A stretch of DNA of 64,000 nucleotides. Origin: Molossus alvarezi. Taxonomy: Eukaryota > Chordata > Mammalia > Chiroptera > Molossidae. The notes below the pieces were generated by a model. It made no database searches, was not told the origin of the DNA, and saw only the letters and a program-made list of their open reading frames with translations. Where the stretch lies: the NCBI GenBank assembly GCA_037176705.1, contig CM073907.1, positions 15,469,001 to 15,533,000 on the forward strand, given 5' to 3'. The translations under genes were made by a program, and so were the position numbers. Shown here one piece after another: positions 48,741 to 60,127 of the stretch (the first letter of the stretch is position 1; each line of letters starts with the position of its first letter).

Positions 48741-49052
48741 TTGCACTCAGACCTTCAAGGGGGCTGTGTGAAAAGGTGTGTTGGTGTCACTGTGCACAAA
48801 GATGGTCTTCCATGGAGAAAGGTGGAGATCATTCAGTGGGCCAAAGGACAGTCTGTATAGCAGCTATTAGATGAGGGGGCACAGGAAAGGCCATCAGGCA
48901 ATGAGGTCACACCTCAAAAGAACTTAGAACCCTCGTAACCCGGCACCCAACTCCTACCAACTGCCCAACCACCAGCTCATTTGGTAAGAGACACTTGAGA
49001 GTGCAAGATGTTCTCCTGCTGTGTTCCCACTCATCGGGGCTTCTGTTTCCAG

Positions 49053-49648
49053 AGACCCCGCAGTGAGAGTTTTTCCGGACGTTGGTTCAACCCTCATCTC
49101 CGACGTCTTTACCCGTTTAGGAGAAGATCGCCTGAGGTAACACAGGGCAGCTTGGGTCGGACCACTCGAGGCCAGGGCAGCTCTGAGAGCCATCCCTGTG
49201 CAGCCCACACTCCCTCCTCTTCATGTGGGAGAAGAGGGACATGAAGGGAGGATCCCCAGGGGCAGGAACATGCTACCGGGTGGAGAATAACCTAGAGGTC
49301 CCGTCATGTCCATACGTCAGGACAGGGCAGGTGGTGAGGGGCTTGCCAAGAGGCCTCTGTCCTCTTCCATTGGAAATCTAGGTTCTCAGAATATCACACC
49401 TTTTCCTTGCCAGTGGACGTTGAAAGTGAGTCATGGAGTGAGTGGGTCTGGAATGGAGGGTCACCGGGGCCAGAGAACCAGCGAAAACTGAGCTCTGAGG
49501 CTGCTTGTCTGGTGACTGGGAACTGTCTTCACAGAGCTCCGCACAGGAGAAAGGACAGGAGCTGTCAGATGGGGTCCTCAACTCCACCCCTCCGCAGGAG
49601 GCACAGGTGTCCATCACACCTGCAACACTGCAGGACGGCCACCACAGG
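49053..49648 (+). other. Candidate exon cassette, unit 3
   Basis: Segments A 49,053-49,136, B 49,414-49,425 and C 49,535-49,648. Identical by eye to unit 2, including splice borders. Confidence 0.45.
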
Positions 49649-49930
49649 GTGAGTATAGGTGACGAGTTGTCCCAGCTCCAGGACTCCATGCTGTCAAAGG
49701 GGACACGGGTTCCAGATGCTGCCCTGCTTCTCCCCTGAGATCCCTTCTAGAGTCTAATTCCCAAAGGAATCTGGGTCCCCATCACTTCCCTGCCACCCAC
49801 TCTCACTCACAGACCCTTTCAGACCCGATACAGTGTCACTGTCCGCCAAATATTAGAAATATCAGAAAAGAGACTTTTGCGTCATTGCACTTCACATTCA
49901 CTCGAGTATTTTTGCATTTTCCTAAACTTC

Positions 49931-52161
49931 TTTTTTATTATTTATTTATTCTATAAATTGCATTATTTATAAAATTTCATATCTTTATTGTTCACGACAT
50001 TACAGGTGGTCCCACTGTTTCCCATTTATCTCCCTCTCCCCTGCTCCCACCTCCCACCCCTCCGCCCTTCACCACACTATTGCTTCTGTCCACGGGTTCT
50101 CCACGTATGTATAAGAGTGCTTGGTAATGTCTTTCCCCCTACCTCCTTCGCTGTGAGATTCATTCTTAGTCTATTCCAAGCTTCCATGACTCTGCAACTA
50201 TTTCGTTCATCATTTTATGTTATTTATTAGATGACACCTGGAAGTGAGTTCATGGGATATGTTTCTTTCTCTGACTGGCTTCTTCTGCTTAGCATAATAC
50301 TCTCCAGGTCCCTTCATTCTGTCTCAAATTGGGATGAGAGACCCTTCCTTGGTAGGGCTGCATGGTATTTAATTGCGCAAATGCACCAGAGCTTTTTTAT
50401 TCACTCATTTACTGATGGACACTAGGGCTGTTTCCAGATCCAAGCTATTGTACATATCACTGCTATGTACGTAGGGGTGCATATAGTCCTTCTCATGGAT
50501 GTTTCCACATTCTTAGAATAATATATCCCTAGAAGTGGGAACAGTGGGCAAATGGCAGTTACAATTTGTTTTTTTTGTTGTTGTTGTTCTATATATTAAT
50601 TTCTTTTTGTTACAGATGTTTCTCATTTTTTGTCCATTGACACCTTCCTCCACTCCCTCGCCCCCACCTTTTCCCCAGCTATGTTATCTATGTTCATTGG
50701 TCATGCATACGTGCATGTGAAATCTGTGGTTCATCTCTTCCCCCAAAACCGCCTTCGTCTGAGGTTTTTCAGTCCGTACCCCACCTCTTTGTCTCTGGGT
50801 TAATTTTGTTCAGCAGTTTGTTTAGTTCATTATATTGCACACATAAGTGAGATCACGTGATAATTGTCTCTCTGCTTGGCTTGTTTTGCTTAGCATAACA
50901 CTCTCGAGGTCCTTCCATGCCATCTCAAAGGATAAGAGATCTTTCTTTCTTAGAGCTGCATAGTATTCCATTGTGGACGTATGCCACAGCTTTTCAATCC
51001 ACTCATCTACTGATGGACACTTGGGTTGTTTCCAGATCGTAAGCTATTGTAGATAGTGCTGCTATGAACATAGGCATCCTGTCTTGTTCCTGTTCTCACG
51101 GGAAATGCTTTTAATTTTTGCCCATTGAGTAGGATGTTGGCTGTAGGTCTTTCACATATGGCCATTATTAGGTCGAGATATGATCCCTCTATTCCAACAC
51201 TGCTGTGCGTTTTTATCAGAAATGGATGCTGGATTTTGTCGAAGGCGTTTTCGGCATCTATTGATATGATCGTGTGGTTTTTCTTCTTCATTTTATTTAT
51301 GTGGTGTATCACGTTTTTTGATTTGTGAATATTGTACCAGCCTTGCATCCCTGGGATGAATCCCACTTGGTCATGGTGAATACTGTTTTTGATGTATTGC
51401 TGGATCCAATTTGCTAGTATTTTGTTCAGGATTTTGGTGTCTATGTTCATCAGGGTTATTGGCCAGTAGTTTTCTTTCTTTGTCATGTCTTTCTCTGGTT
51501 TTGGAATTAGACTTATGCTGGCATCATAAAACGAGATAGGAAGTCTTTCTTCTTCTTGAATTTTTGAAATAGTTTGAGGAGAATGGGTGTAAGTTTTCTT
51601 TTGAATGTCCGGTAAAACTCCCCCGTGAAGCCATTCGGGCCTGGGCTTTTGTTTGCTGGGAGAGTCTTGATTACGTCTTCAGTTTCCTTGTTATTGGCTG
51701 TTATTGGTCTGTTCAAGTTCTCCATCTCTTCATGGTCCAGTTTTGGGGGACTATGTGTTTTTAGAAATTTGTCCATTTTGCTTATATTGTCGAATTTGTT
51801 GCTATATAAGTGTTCATAGTAGCTGTTAACGATCTTTTGTATTTCCGTAGTTTTCCTCTTTCATTTCTGATTTTGGGTATTTGGATTCTCTCTCTCTTTG
51901 TTTCTTGGTGAGTCTAGCTAAGGGTCCATCAAACTTGTTGATCTCCTCGAAAAACCAACTCTTTGTTTTATTGACCTTTGATTTTTTTTTTTTTTTACTC
52001 TATGTTGTTTATTTCTGTTCTGATCTTTACTATTTCCTTCCTTCCACTTGCTCTGGGGTTTTCTTTTTGTTTGCTCTCTAGTTTTTTAAGTTGTGAGGTT
52101 AGGTAGTCTACTTGTGATTTTTCTTGTTTCTTGAGGTAGGCCGGTAGTGCTATGAACTTCC
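49931..52161 (-). mobile_element. Nested L1 pair in unit 3
   Basis: As in unit 2, with the identical ~200-bp deletion junction at about 51,074. Confidence 0.88.
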
Positions 52162-52484
52162 AATTTGTCAGAGGGTGGGTAAAGTTCCCTTGGGTGCATT
52201 GAAAATGCTATTAGAACCATTAAAAGTTAAACATCATTTTTGTTTCTGTGCCTGCTTCCACTAGAACTAAGCAGCCAATGTGCCACCTAGCACACTGTGA
52301 AGGGAGCACAGATTTGTGGGCACCATGCCCACTGCCACCAGAACAGCGGCAGAGGCAGCTGGATGGGGAAGACAGGGCATGGCTCTCCCATCAGGGTCAC
52401 CATTGCGGCCATGGATCTGGCTGGACAGCTGACCCTTCTGGGGCCACTGTGGCTTTTACACCTGAGAGTGTCATGATCTGATGT

Positions 52485-52910
52485 ATTTTTTTTTTTAGAG
52501 ATCACTGTGATTTATATTTAGATGTCTATTTTTGAAAGATTTAATAATACTAATTTTTTTCAATTAGCGTTGCTATTTAACATTGGTTTCAGATGTACCG
52601 CATAGTAGTTAGACATTAATACAAGTTACAGAATAATCCCGCCGATAAGTCTCGTATGGGGTCTCTTCATATTGTATTAAACCTATCCACTCTGATGATC
52701 TAATCACCCTCAAAGTTCCCCCACCTTTTATTAATTTTTAATTGACTGTATTGGGGTGACGTCGGCTAATAAAACAACATAGGTTTTAGGTATACATCAT
52801 CTGTATATTGAGTGTTCAAGACCCCAGTCAAGTCTTTTCGTATGAACATTTATCACAGATCTACCCTCCACTACACCCCCACATTTCTCTCTGGAGACCA
52901 CGGGTGATTT
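52485..52910 (-). mobile_element. Old L1 3'-end fragment in unit 4
   Basis: Copy of the unit-2 element with no clear private changes. Confidence 0.65.
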
Positions 52911-53728
52911 CACATTTGAAATGATATTCAAGATGTTTCCTAAGTGCACTGGGGGGTTTAGACAGATGAAGAGGGTGAGCTGTGCTCCAGGTACAGAGCG
53001 GAAACATGGCCGCTGCAGGCAGGAGGGAACACCAGGTACTGGAGCACACCCTTTGGGTGCCTGTGACTGAGGGGCAGGGCATGGACAGGACCATCCATGA
53101 GGGCCGAGACAAAGGGGTCAGAACAGGGGAGATCGGGGCCCTCCATGGGATGGCAGAGCAAAGGGGTACAGGGAACCTTTCGTAAAGACAGCAGGGCAGG
53201 GGGACAGGAGCTCTTCCATGAAGAGACAGAGAGGTATACAGGGATCCCTGGGAAGGGTCAGGGCAGGGAGGACCAGAGACCTATCAATTTGAAAAAAAAA
53301 TATTCTAGAAATTGACCAAAGTACATGACATTCAGAATCCAGGGTTCAGTAATGTTCAGACCTTCCAGTCCAAGACTCCAGCCTTTCACACAGAGTTGGA
53401 TTGGGAATTGGAGATCCTGATCTATGGGGAAGCTCCTGCATATTCCTGAGTATGGGGGAGTCATTATGTTCTGGGATCCAGAATGAGAGCAGTGGGATGT
53501 GCTCCCGCACATGCGTGAACACACACCCATGCTCACACATTCTGGATGTGAAGAGTACAGGTGGGATTGGGACAAAAGCGGACACAGGGGAGGTGACAAC
53601 AGGCATAAAAAAGGGTTGGACACACCACCTTCATAGGACAGCCCTCCTCCAACTTTGTAGCTGTTACCTCACATGACCCTGAACATCCCCAAGAAGCACC
53701 TGCTAGCACAATTTATTGTGCAGGCAGG

Positions 53729-53834
53729 AGACAGACAGGCCCTGAAAGGCACAGTGACTTATCCAGGATCAAGAAGAGGTGAGAATAGGGGTTGGGTCTG
53801 AACGCAGGTCTGTCTCCCCAGATCTAGGACCTGG
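53729..53834 (+). mobile_element. MIR SINE in unit 4
   Basis: Identical by eye to the unit-2 copy. Confidence 0.7.
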
Positions 53835-54146
53835 TTGCACTCAGACCTTCAAGGGGGCTGTGTGAAAAGGTGTGTTGGTGTCACTGTGCACAAAGATGGT
53901 CTTCCATGGAGAAAGGTGGAGATCATTCAGTGGGCCAAAGGACAGTCTGTATAGCAGCTATTAGATGAGGGGGCACAGGAAAGGCCATCAGGCAATGAGG
54001 TCACACCTCAAAAGAACTTAGAACCCTCGTAACCCGGCACCCAACTCCTACCAACTGCCCAACCACCAGCTCATTTGGTAAGAGACACTTGAGAGTGCAA
54101 GATGTTCTCCTGCTGTGTTCCCACTCATCGGGGCTTCTGTTTCCAG

Positions 54147-54742
54147 AGACCCCGCAGTGAGAGTTTTTCCGGACGTTGGTTCAACCCTCATCTCCGACGT
54201 CTTTACCCGTTTAGGAGAAGATCGCCTGAGGTAACACAGGGCAGCTTGGGTCGGACCACTCGAGGCCAGGGCAGCTCTGAGAGCCATCCCTGTGCAGCCC
54301 ACACTCCCTCCTCTTCATGTGGGAGAAGAGGGACATGAAGGGAGGATCCCCAGGGGCAGGAACATGCTACCGGGTGGAGAATAACCTAGAGGTCCCGTCA
54401 TGTCCATACGTCAGGACAGGGCAGGTGGTGAGGGGCTTGCCAAGAGGCCTCTGTCCTCTTCCATTGGAAATCTAGGTTCTCAGAATATCACACCTTTTCC
54501 TTGCCAGTGGACGTTGAAAGTGAGTCATGGAGTGAGTGGGTCTGGAATGGAGGGTCACCGGGGCCAGAGAACCAGCGAAAACTGAGCTCTGAGGCTGCTT
54601 GTCTGGTGACTGGGAACTGTCTTCACAGAGCTCCGCACAGGAGAAAGGACAGGAGCTGTCAGATGGGGTCCTCAACTCCACCCCTCCGCAGGAGGCACAG
54701 GTGTCCATCACACCTGCAACACTGCAGGACGGCCACCACAGG
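54147..54742 (+). other. Candidate exon cassette, unit 4
   Basis: Segments A 54,147-54,230, B 54,508-54,519 and C 54,629-54,742. Identical by eye to unit 2. Confidence 0.45.
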
Positions 54743-55024
54743 GTGAGTATAGGTGACGAGTTGTCCCAGCTCCAGGACTCCATGCTGTCAAAGGGGACAC
54801 GGGTTCCAGATGCTGCCCTGCTTCTCCCCTGAGATCCCTTCTAGAGTCTAATTCCCAAAGGAATCTGGGTCCCCATCACTTCCCTGCCACCCACTCTCAC
54901 TCACAGACCCTTTCAGACCCGATACAGTGTCACTGTCCGCCAAATATTAGAAATATCAGAAAAGAGACTTTTGCGTCATTGCACTTCACATTCACTCGAG
55001 TATTTTTGCATTTTCCTAAACTTC

Positions 55025-57262
55025 TTTTTTATTATTTATTTATTCTATAAATTGCATTATTTATAAAATTTCATATCTTTATTGTTCACGACATTACAGG
55101 TGGTCCCACTGTTTCCCATTTATCTCCCTCTCCCCTGCTCCCACCTCCCACCCCTCCGCCCTTCACCACACTATTGCTTCTGTCCACGGGTTCTCCACGT
55201 ATGTATAAGAGTGCTTGGTAATGTCTTTCCCCCTACCTCCTTCGCTGTGAGATTCATTCTTAGTCTATTCCAAGCTTCCATGACTCTGCAACTATTTCGT
55301 TCATCATTTTATGTTATTTATTAGATGACACCTGGAAGTGAGTTCATGGGATATGTTTCTTTCTCTGACTGGCTTCTTCTGCTTAGCATAATACTCTCCA
55401 GGTCCCTTCATTCTGTCTCAAATTGGGATGAGAGACCCTTCCTTGGTAGGGCTGCATGGTATTTAATTGCGCAAATGCACCAGAGCTTTTTTATTCACTC
55501 ATTTACTGATGGACACTAGGGCTGTTTCCAGATCCAAGCTATTGTACATATCACTGCTATGTACGTAGGGGTGCATATAGTCCTTCTCATGGATGTTTCC
55601 ACATTCTTAGAATAATATATCCCTAGAAGTGGGAACAGTGGGCAAATGGCAGTTACAATTTGTTTTTTTTGTTGTTGTTGTTCTATATATTAATTTCTTT
55701 TTGTTACAGATGTTTCTCATTTTTTGTCCATTGACACCTTCCTCCACTCCCTCGCCCCCACCTTTTCCCCAGCTATGTTATCTATGTTCATTGGTCATGC
55801 ATACGTGCATGTGAAATCTGTGGTTCATCTCTTCCCCCAAAACCGCCTTCGTCTGAGGTTTTTCAGTCCGTACCCCACCTCTTTGTCTCTGGGTTAATTT
55901 TGTTCAGCAGTTTGTTTAGTTCATTATATTGCACACATAAGTGAGATCACGTGATAATTGTCTCTCTGCTTGGCTTGTTTTGCTTAGCATAACACTCTCG
56001 AGGTCCTTCCATGCCATCTCAAAGGATAAGAGATCTTTCTTTCTTAGAGCTGCATAGTATTCCATTGTGGACGTATGCCACAGCTTTTCAATCCACTCAT
56101 CTACTGATGGACACTTGGGTTGTTTCCAGATCGTAAGCTATTGTAGATAGTGCTGCTATGAACATAGGCATCCTGTCTTGTTCCTGTTCTCACGGGAAAT
56201 GCTTTTAATTTTTGCCCATTGAGTAGGATGTTGGCTGTAGGTCTTTCACATATGGCCATTATTAGGTCGAGATATGATCCCTCTATTCCAACACTGCTGT
56301 GCGTTTTTATCAGAAATGGATGCTGGATTTTGTCGAAGGCGTTTTCGGCATCTATTGATATGATCGTGTGGTTTTTCTTCTTCATTTTATTTATGTGGTG
56401 TATCACGTTTTTTGATTGGTGAATATTGTACCAGCCTTGCATCCCTGGGATGAATCCCACTTGGTCATGGTGAATACTGTTTTTGATGTATTGCTGGATC
56501 CAATTTGCTAGTATTTTGTTCAGGATTTTGGTGTCTATGTTCATCAGGGTTATTGGCCAGTAGTTTTCTTTCTTTGTCATGTCTTTCTTTTCTTTCTCTG
56601 GTTTTGGAATTAGACTTATGCTGGCATCATAAAACGAGATAGGAAGTCTTTCTTCTTCTTGAATTTTTGAAATAGTTTGAGGAGAATGGGTGTAAGTTTT
56701 CTTTTGAATGTCCGGTAAAACTCCCCCGTGAAGCCATTCGGGCCTGGGCTTTTGTTTGCTGGGAGAGTCTTGATTACATCTTCAGTTTCCTTGTTATTGG
56801 CTGTTATTGGTCTGTTCAAGTTCTCCATCTCTTCATGGTCCAGTTTTGGGGGACTATGTGTTTTTAGAAATTTGTCCATTTTGCTTATATTGTCGAATTT
56901 GTTGCTGTATAAGTGTTCATAGTAGCTGTTAACGATCTTTTGTATTTCCGTAGTTTTCCTCTTTCATTTCTGATTTTGTGTATTTGGATTCTCCCTCTCT
57001 TTGTTTCTTGGTGAGTCTAGCTAAGGGTCCATCAAACTTGTTGATCTCCTCGAAAAACCAACTCTTTGTTTTATTGACCTTTGAATTTTTTTTTTTTACT
57101 CTATGTTGTTTATTTCTGTTCTGACCTTTACTATTTCCTTCCTTCCACTTGCTCTGGGGTTTTCTTTTTGTTTGCTCTCTAGTTTTTTAAGTTGTGAGGT
57201 TAGGTAGTCTACTTGTGATTTTTCTTGTTTCTTGAGGTAGGCCGGTAGTGCTATGAACTTCC
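55025..57262 (-). mobile_element. Nested L1 pair in unit 4
   Basis: As in unit 2, with the same deletion (junction about 56,168) and private changes toward the right end, including a 9-bp insertion. Confidence 0.88.
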
Positions 57263-57585
57263 AATTTGTCAGAGGGTGGGTAAAGTTCCCTTGGGTGCAT
57301 TGAAAATGCTATTACAACCAATAAAAGTTAAACATCATTTTTGTTTCTGTGCCTGCTTCCACTAGAACTAAGCAGCCAATGTGCCACCTAGCACACTGTG
57401 AAGGGAGCACAGATTTGTGGGCACCATGCCCACTGCCACCAGAACAGCGGCAGAGGCAGCTGGATGGGGAAGACAGGGCATGGCTCTCCCATCAGGGTCA
57501 CCATTGCGGCCATGGATCTGGCTGGACAGCTGACCCTTCTGGGGCCACTGTGGCTTTTACACCTGAGAGTGTCATGATCTGATGT

Positions 57586-58011
57586 ATTTTTTTTTTTTAG
57601 AGATCACTGTGATTTATATTTAGATGTCTATTTTTGAAAGATTTAATAATACTAATTTTTTTCAATTAGCGTTGCTATTTAACATTGGTTTCAGATGTAC
57701 CGCATAGTAGTTAGACATTAATACAAGTTACAGAATAATCCCGCCGATAAGTCTCGTATGGGGTCTCTTCATATTGTATTAAACCTATCCACTCTGATGA
57801 TCTAATCACCCTCAAAGTTCCCCCACCTTTTATTAATTTTTAATTGACTGTATTGGGGTGACGTCGGCTAATAAAACAACATAGGTTTTAGGTATACATC
57901 ATCTGTATATTGAGTGTTCAAGACCCCAGTCAAGTCTTTTCCTATGAACATTTATCACAGATCTACCCTCCACTACACCCCCACATTTCTCTCTGGAGAC
58001 CACGGGTGATT
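57586..58011 (-). mobile_element. Old L1 3'-end fragment in unit 5
   Basis: Copy of the unit-2 element with a private change near 57,941 (CTTTTCCTATG for CTTTTCGTATG). Confidence 0.65.
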
Positions 58012-58831
58012 TCACATTTGAAATGATATTCAAGATGTTTCCTAAGTGCACTGGGGGGTTTAGACAGATGAAGAGGGTGAGCTGTGCTCCAGGTACAGAG
58101 CGGAAACATGGCCGCTGCAGGCAGGAGGGAACACCAGGTACTGGAGCACACCCTTTGGGTGCCTGTGACTGAGGGGCAGGGCATGGACAGGACCATCCAT
58201 GAGGGCCGAGACAAAGGGGTCAGAACAGGGGAGATCGGGGCCCTCCATGGGATGGCAGAGCAAAGGGGTACAGGGAACCTTTCGTAAAGACAGCAGGGCA
58301 GGGGGACAGGAGCTCTTCCATGAAGAGACAGAGAGGTATACAGGGATCCCTGGGAAGGGTCAGGGCAGGGAGGACCAGAGACCTATCAATTTGAAAAAAA
58401 AAATATTCTAGAAATTGACCAAAGTACATGACATTCAGAATCCAGGGTTCAGTAATGTTCAGACCTTCCAGTCCAAGACTCCAGCCTTTCACACAGAGTT
58501 GGATTGGGAATTGGAGATCCTGATCTATGGGGAAGCTCCTGCATATTCCTGAGTATGGGGGAGTCATTATGTTCTGGGATCCAGAATGAGAGCAGTGGGA
58601 TGTGCTCCCGCACATGCGTGAACACACACCCATGCTCACACATTCTGGATGTGAAGAGTACAGGTGGGATTGGGACAAAAGCGGACACAGGGGAGGTGAC
58701 AACAGGCATAAAAAAGGGTTGGACACACCACCTTCATAGGACAGCCCTCCTCCAACTTTGTAGCTGTTACCTCACATGACCCTGAACATCCCCAAGAAGC
58801 ACCTGCTAGCACAATTTATTGTGCAGGCAGG

Positions 58832-58937
58832 AGACAGACAGGCCCTGAAAGGCACAGTGACTTATCCAGGATCAAGAAGAGGTGAGAATAGGGGTTGGGT
58901 CTGAACGCAGGTCTGTCTCCCCAGATCTAGGACCTGG
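58832..58937 (+). mobile_element. MIR SINE in unit 5
   Basis: Identical by eye to the unit-2 copy. Confidence 0.7.
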
Positions 58938-59249
58938 TTGCACTCAGACCTTCAAGGGGGCTGTGTGAAAAGGTGTGTTGGTGTCACTGTGCACAAAGAT
59001 GGTCTTCCATGGAGAAAGGTGGAGATCATTCAGTGGGCCAAAGGACAGTCTGTATAGCAGCTATTAGATGAGGGGGCACAGGAAAGGCCATCAGGCAATG
59101 AGGTCACACCTCAAAAGAACTTAGAACCCTCGTAACCCGGCACCCAACTCCTACCAACTGCCCAACCACCAGCTCATTTGGTAAGAGACACTTGAGAGTG
59201 CAAGATGTTCTCCTGCTGTGTTCCCACTCATCGGGGCTTCTGTTTCCAG

Positions 59250-59845
59250 AGACCCCGCAGTGAGAGTTTTTCCGGACGTTGGTTCAACCCTCATCTCCGA
59301 CGTCTTTACCCGTTTAGGAGAAGATCGCCTGAGGTAACACAGGGCAGCTTGGGTCGGACCACTCGAGGCCAGGGCAGCTCTGAGAGCCATCCCTGTGCAG
59401 CCCACACTCCCTCCTCTTCATGTGGGAGAAGAGGGACATGAAGGGAGGATCCCCAGGGGCAGGAACATGCTACCGGGTGGAGAATAACCTAGAGGTCCCG
59501 TCATGTCCATACGTCAGGACAGGGCAGGTGGTGAGGGGCTTGCCAAGAGGCCTCTGTCCTCTTCCATTGGAAATCTAGGTTCTCAGAATATCACACCTTT
59601 TCCTTGCCAGTGGACGTTGAAAGTGAGTCATGGAGTGAGTGGGTCTGGAATGGAGGGTCACCGGGGCCAGAGAACCAGCGAAAACTGAGCTCTGAGGCTG
59701 CTTGTCTGGTGACTGGGAACTGTCTTCACAGAGCTCCGCACAGGAGAAAGGACAGGAGCTGTCAGATGGGGTCCTCAACTCCACCCCTCCGCAGGAGGCA
59801 CAGGTGTCCATCACGCCTGCAACACTGCAGGACGGCCACCACAGG
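59250..59845 (+). other. Candidate exon cassette, unit 5
   Basis: Segments A 59,250-59,333, B 59,611-59,622 and C 59,732-59,845. One change is visible in segment C (ATCACGCCT for ATCACACCT), synonymous in the SSAQEKGQ frame. Splice borders are kept. Confidence 0.45.
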
Positions 59846-60127
59846 GTGAGTATAGGTGACGAGTTGACCCAGCTCCAGGACTCCATGCTGTCAAAGGGGA
59901 CACGGGTTCCAGATGCTGCCCTGCTTCTCCCCTGAGATCCCTTCTAGAGTCTAATTCCCAAAGGAATCTGGGTCCCCATCACTTCCCTGCCACCCACTCT
60001 CACTCACAGACCCTTTCAGACCCGATACAGTGTCACTGTCCGCCAAATATTAGAAATACCAGAAAAGAGACTTTTGCGTCATTGCACTTCACATTCACTC
60101 GAGTATTTTTGCATTTTCCTAAACTTC

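Larger units (their letters stand above)
47066..52161. repeat. Tandem unit 3
   Basis: Near-identical to unit 2 and carries the same ~200-bp L1 deletion. It lacks the private unit-2 change and differs from it in poly-T length near 47,390. Confidence 0.95.
52162..57262. repeat. Tandem unit 4
   Basis: Carries the ~200-bp L1 deletion plus private changes clustered in its last 1 kb: a 9-bp CTTTCTTTT-type insertion near 56,583 and several substitutions between 56,410 and 57,130. Confidence 0.95.
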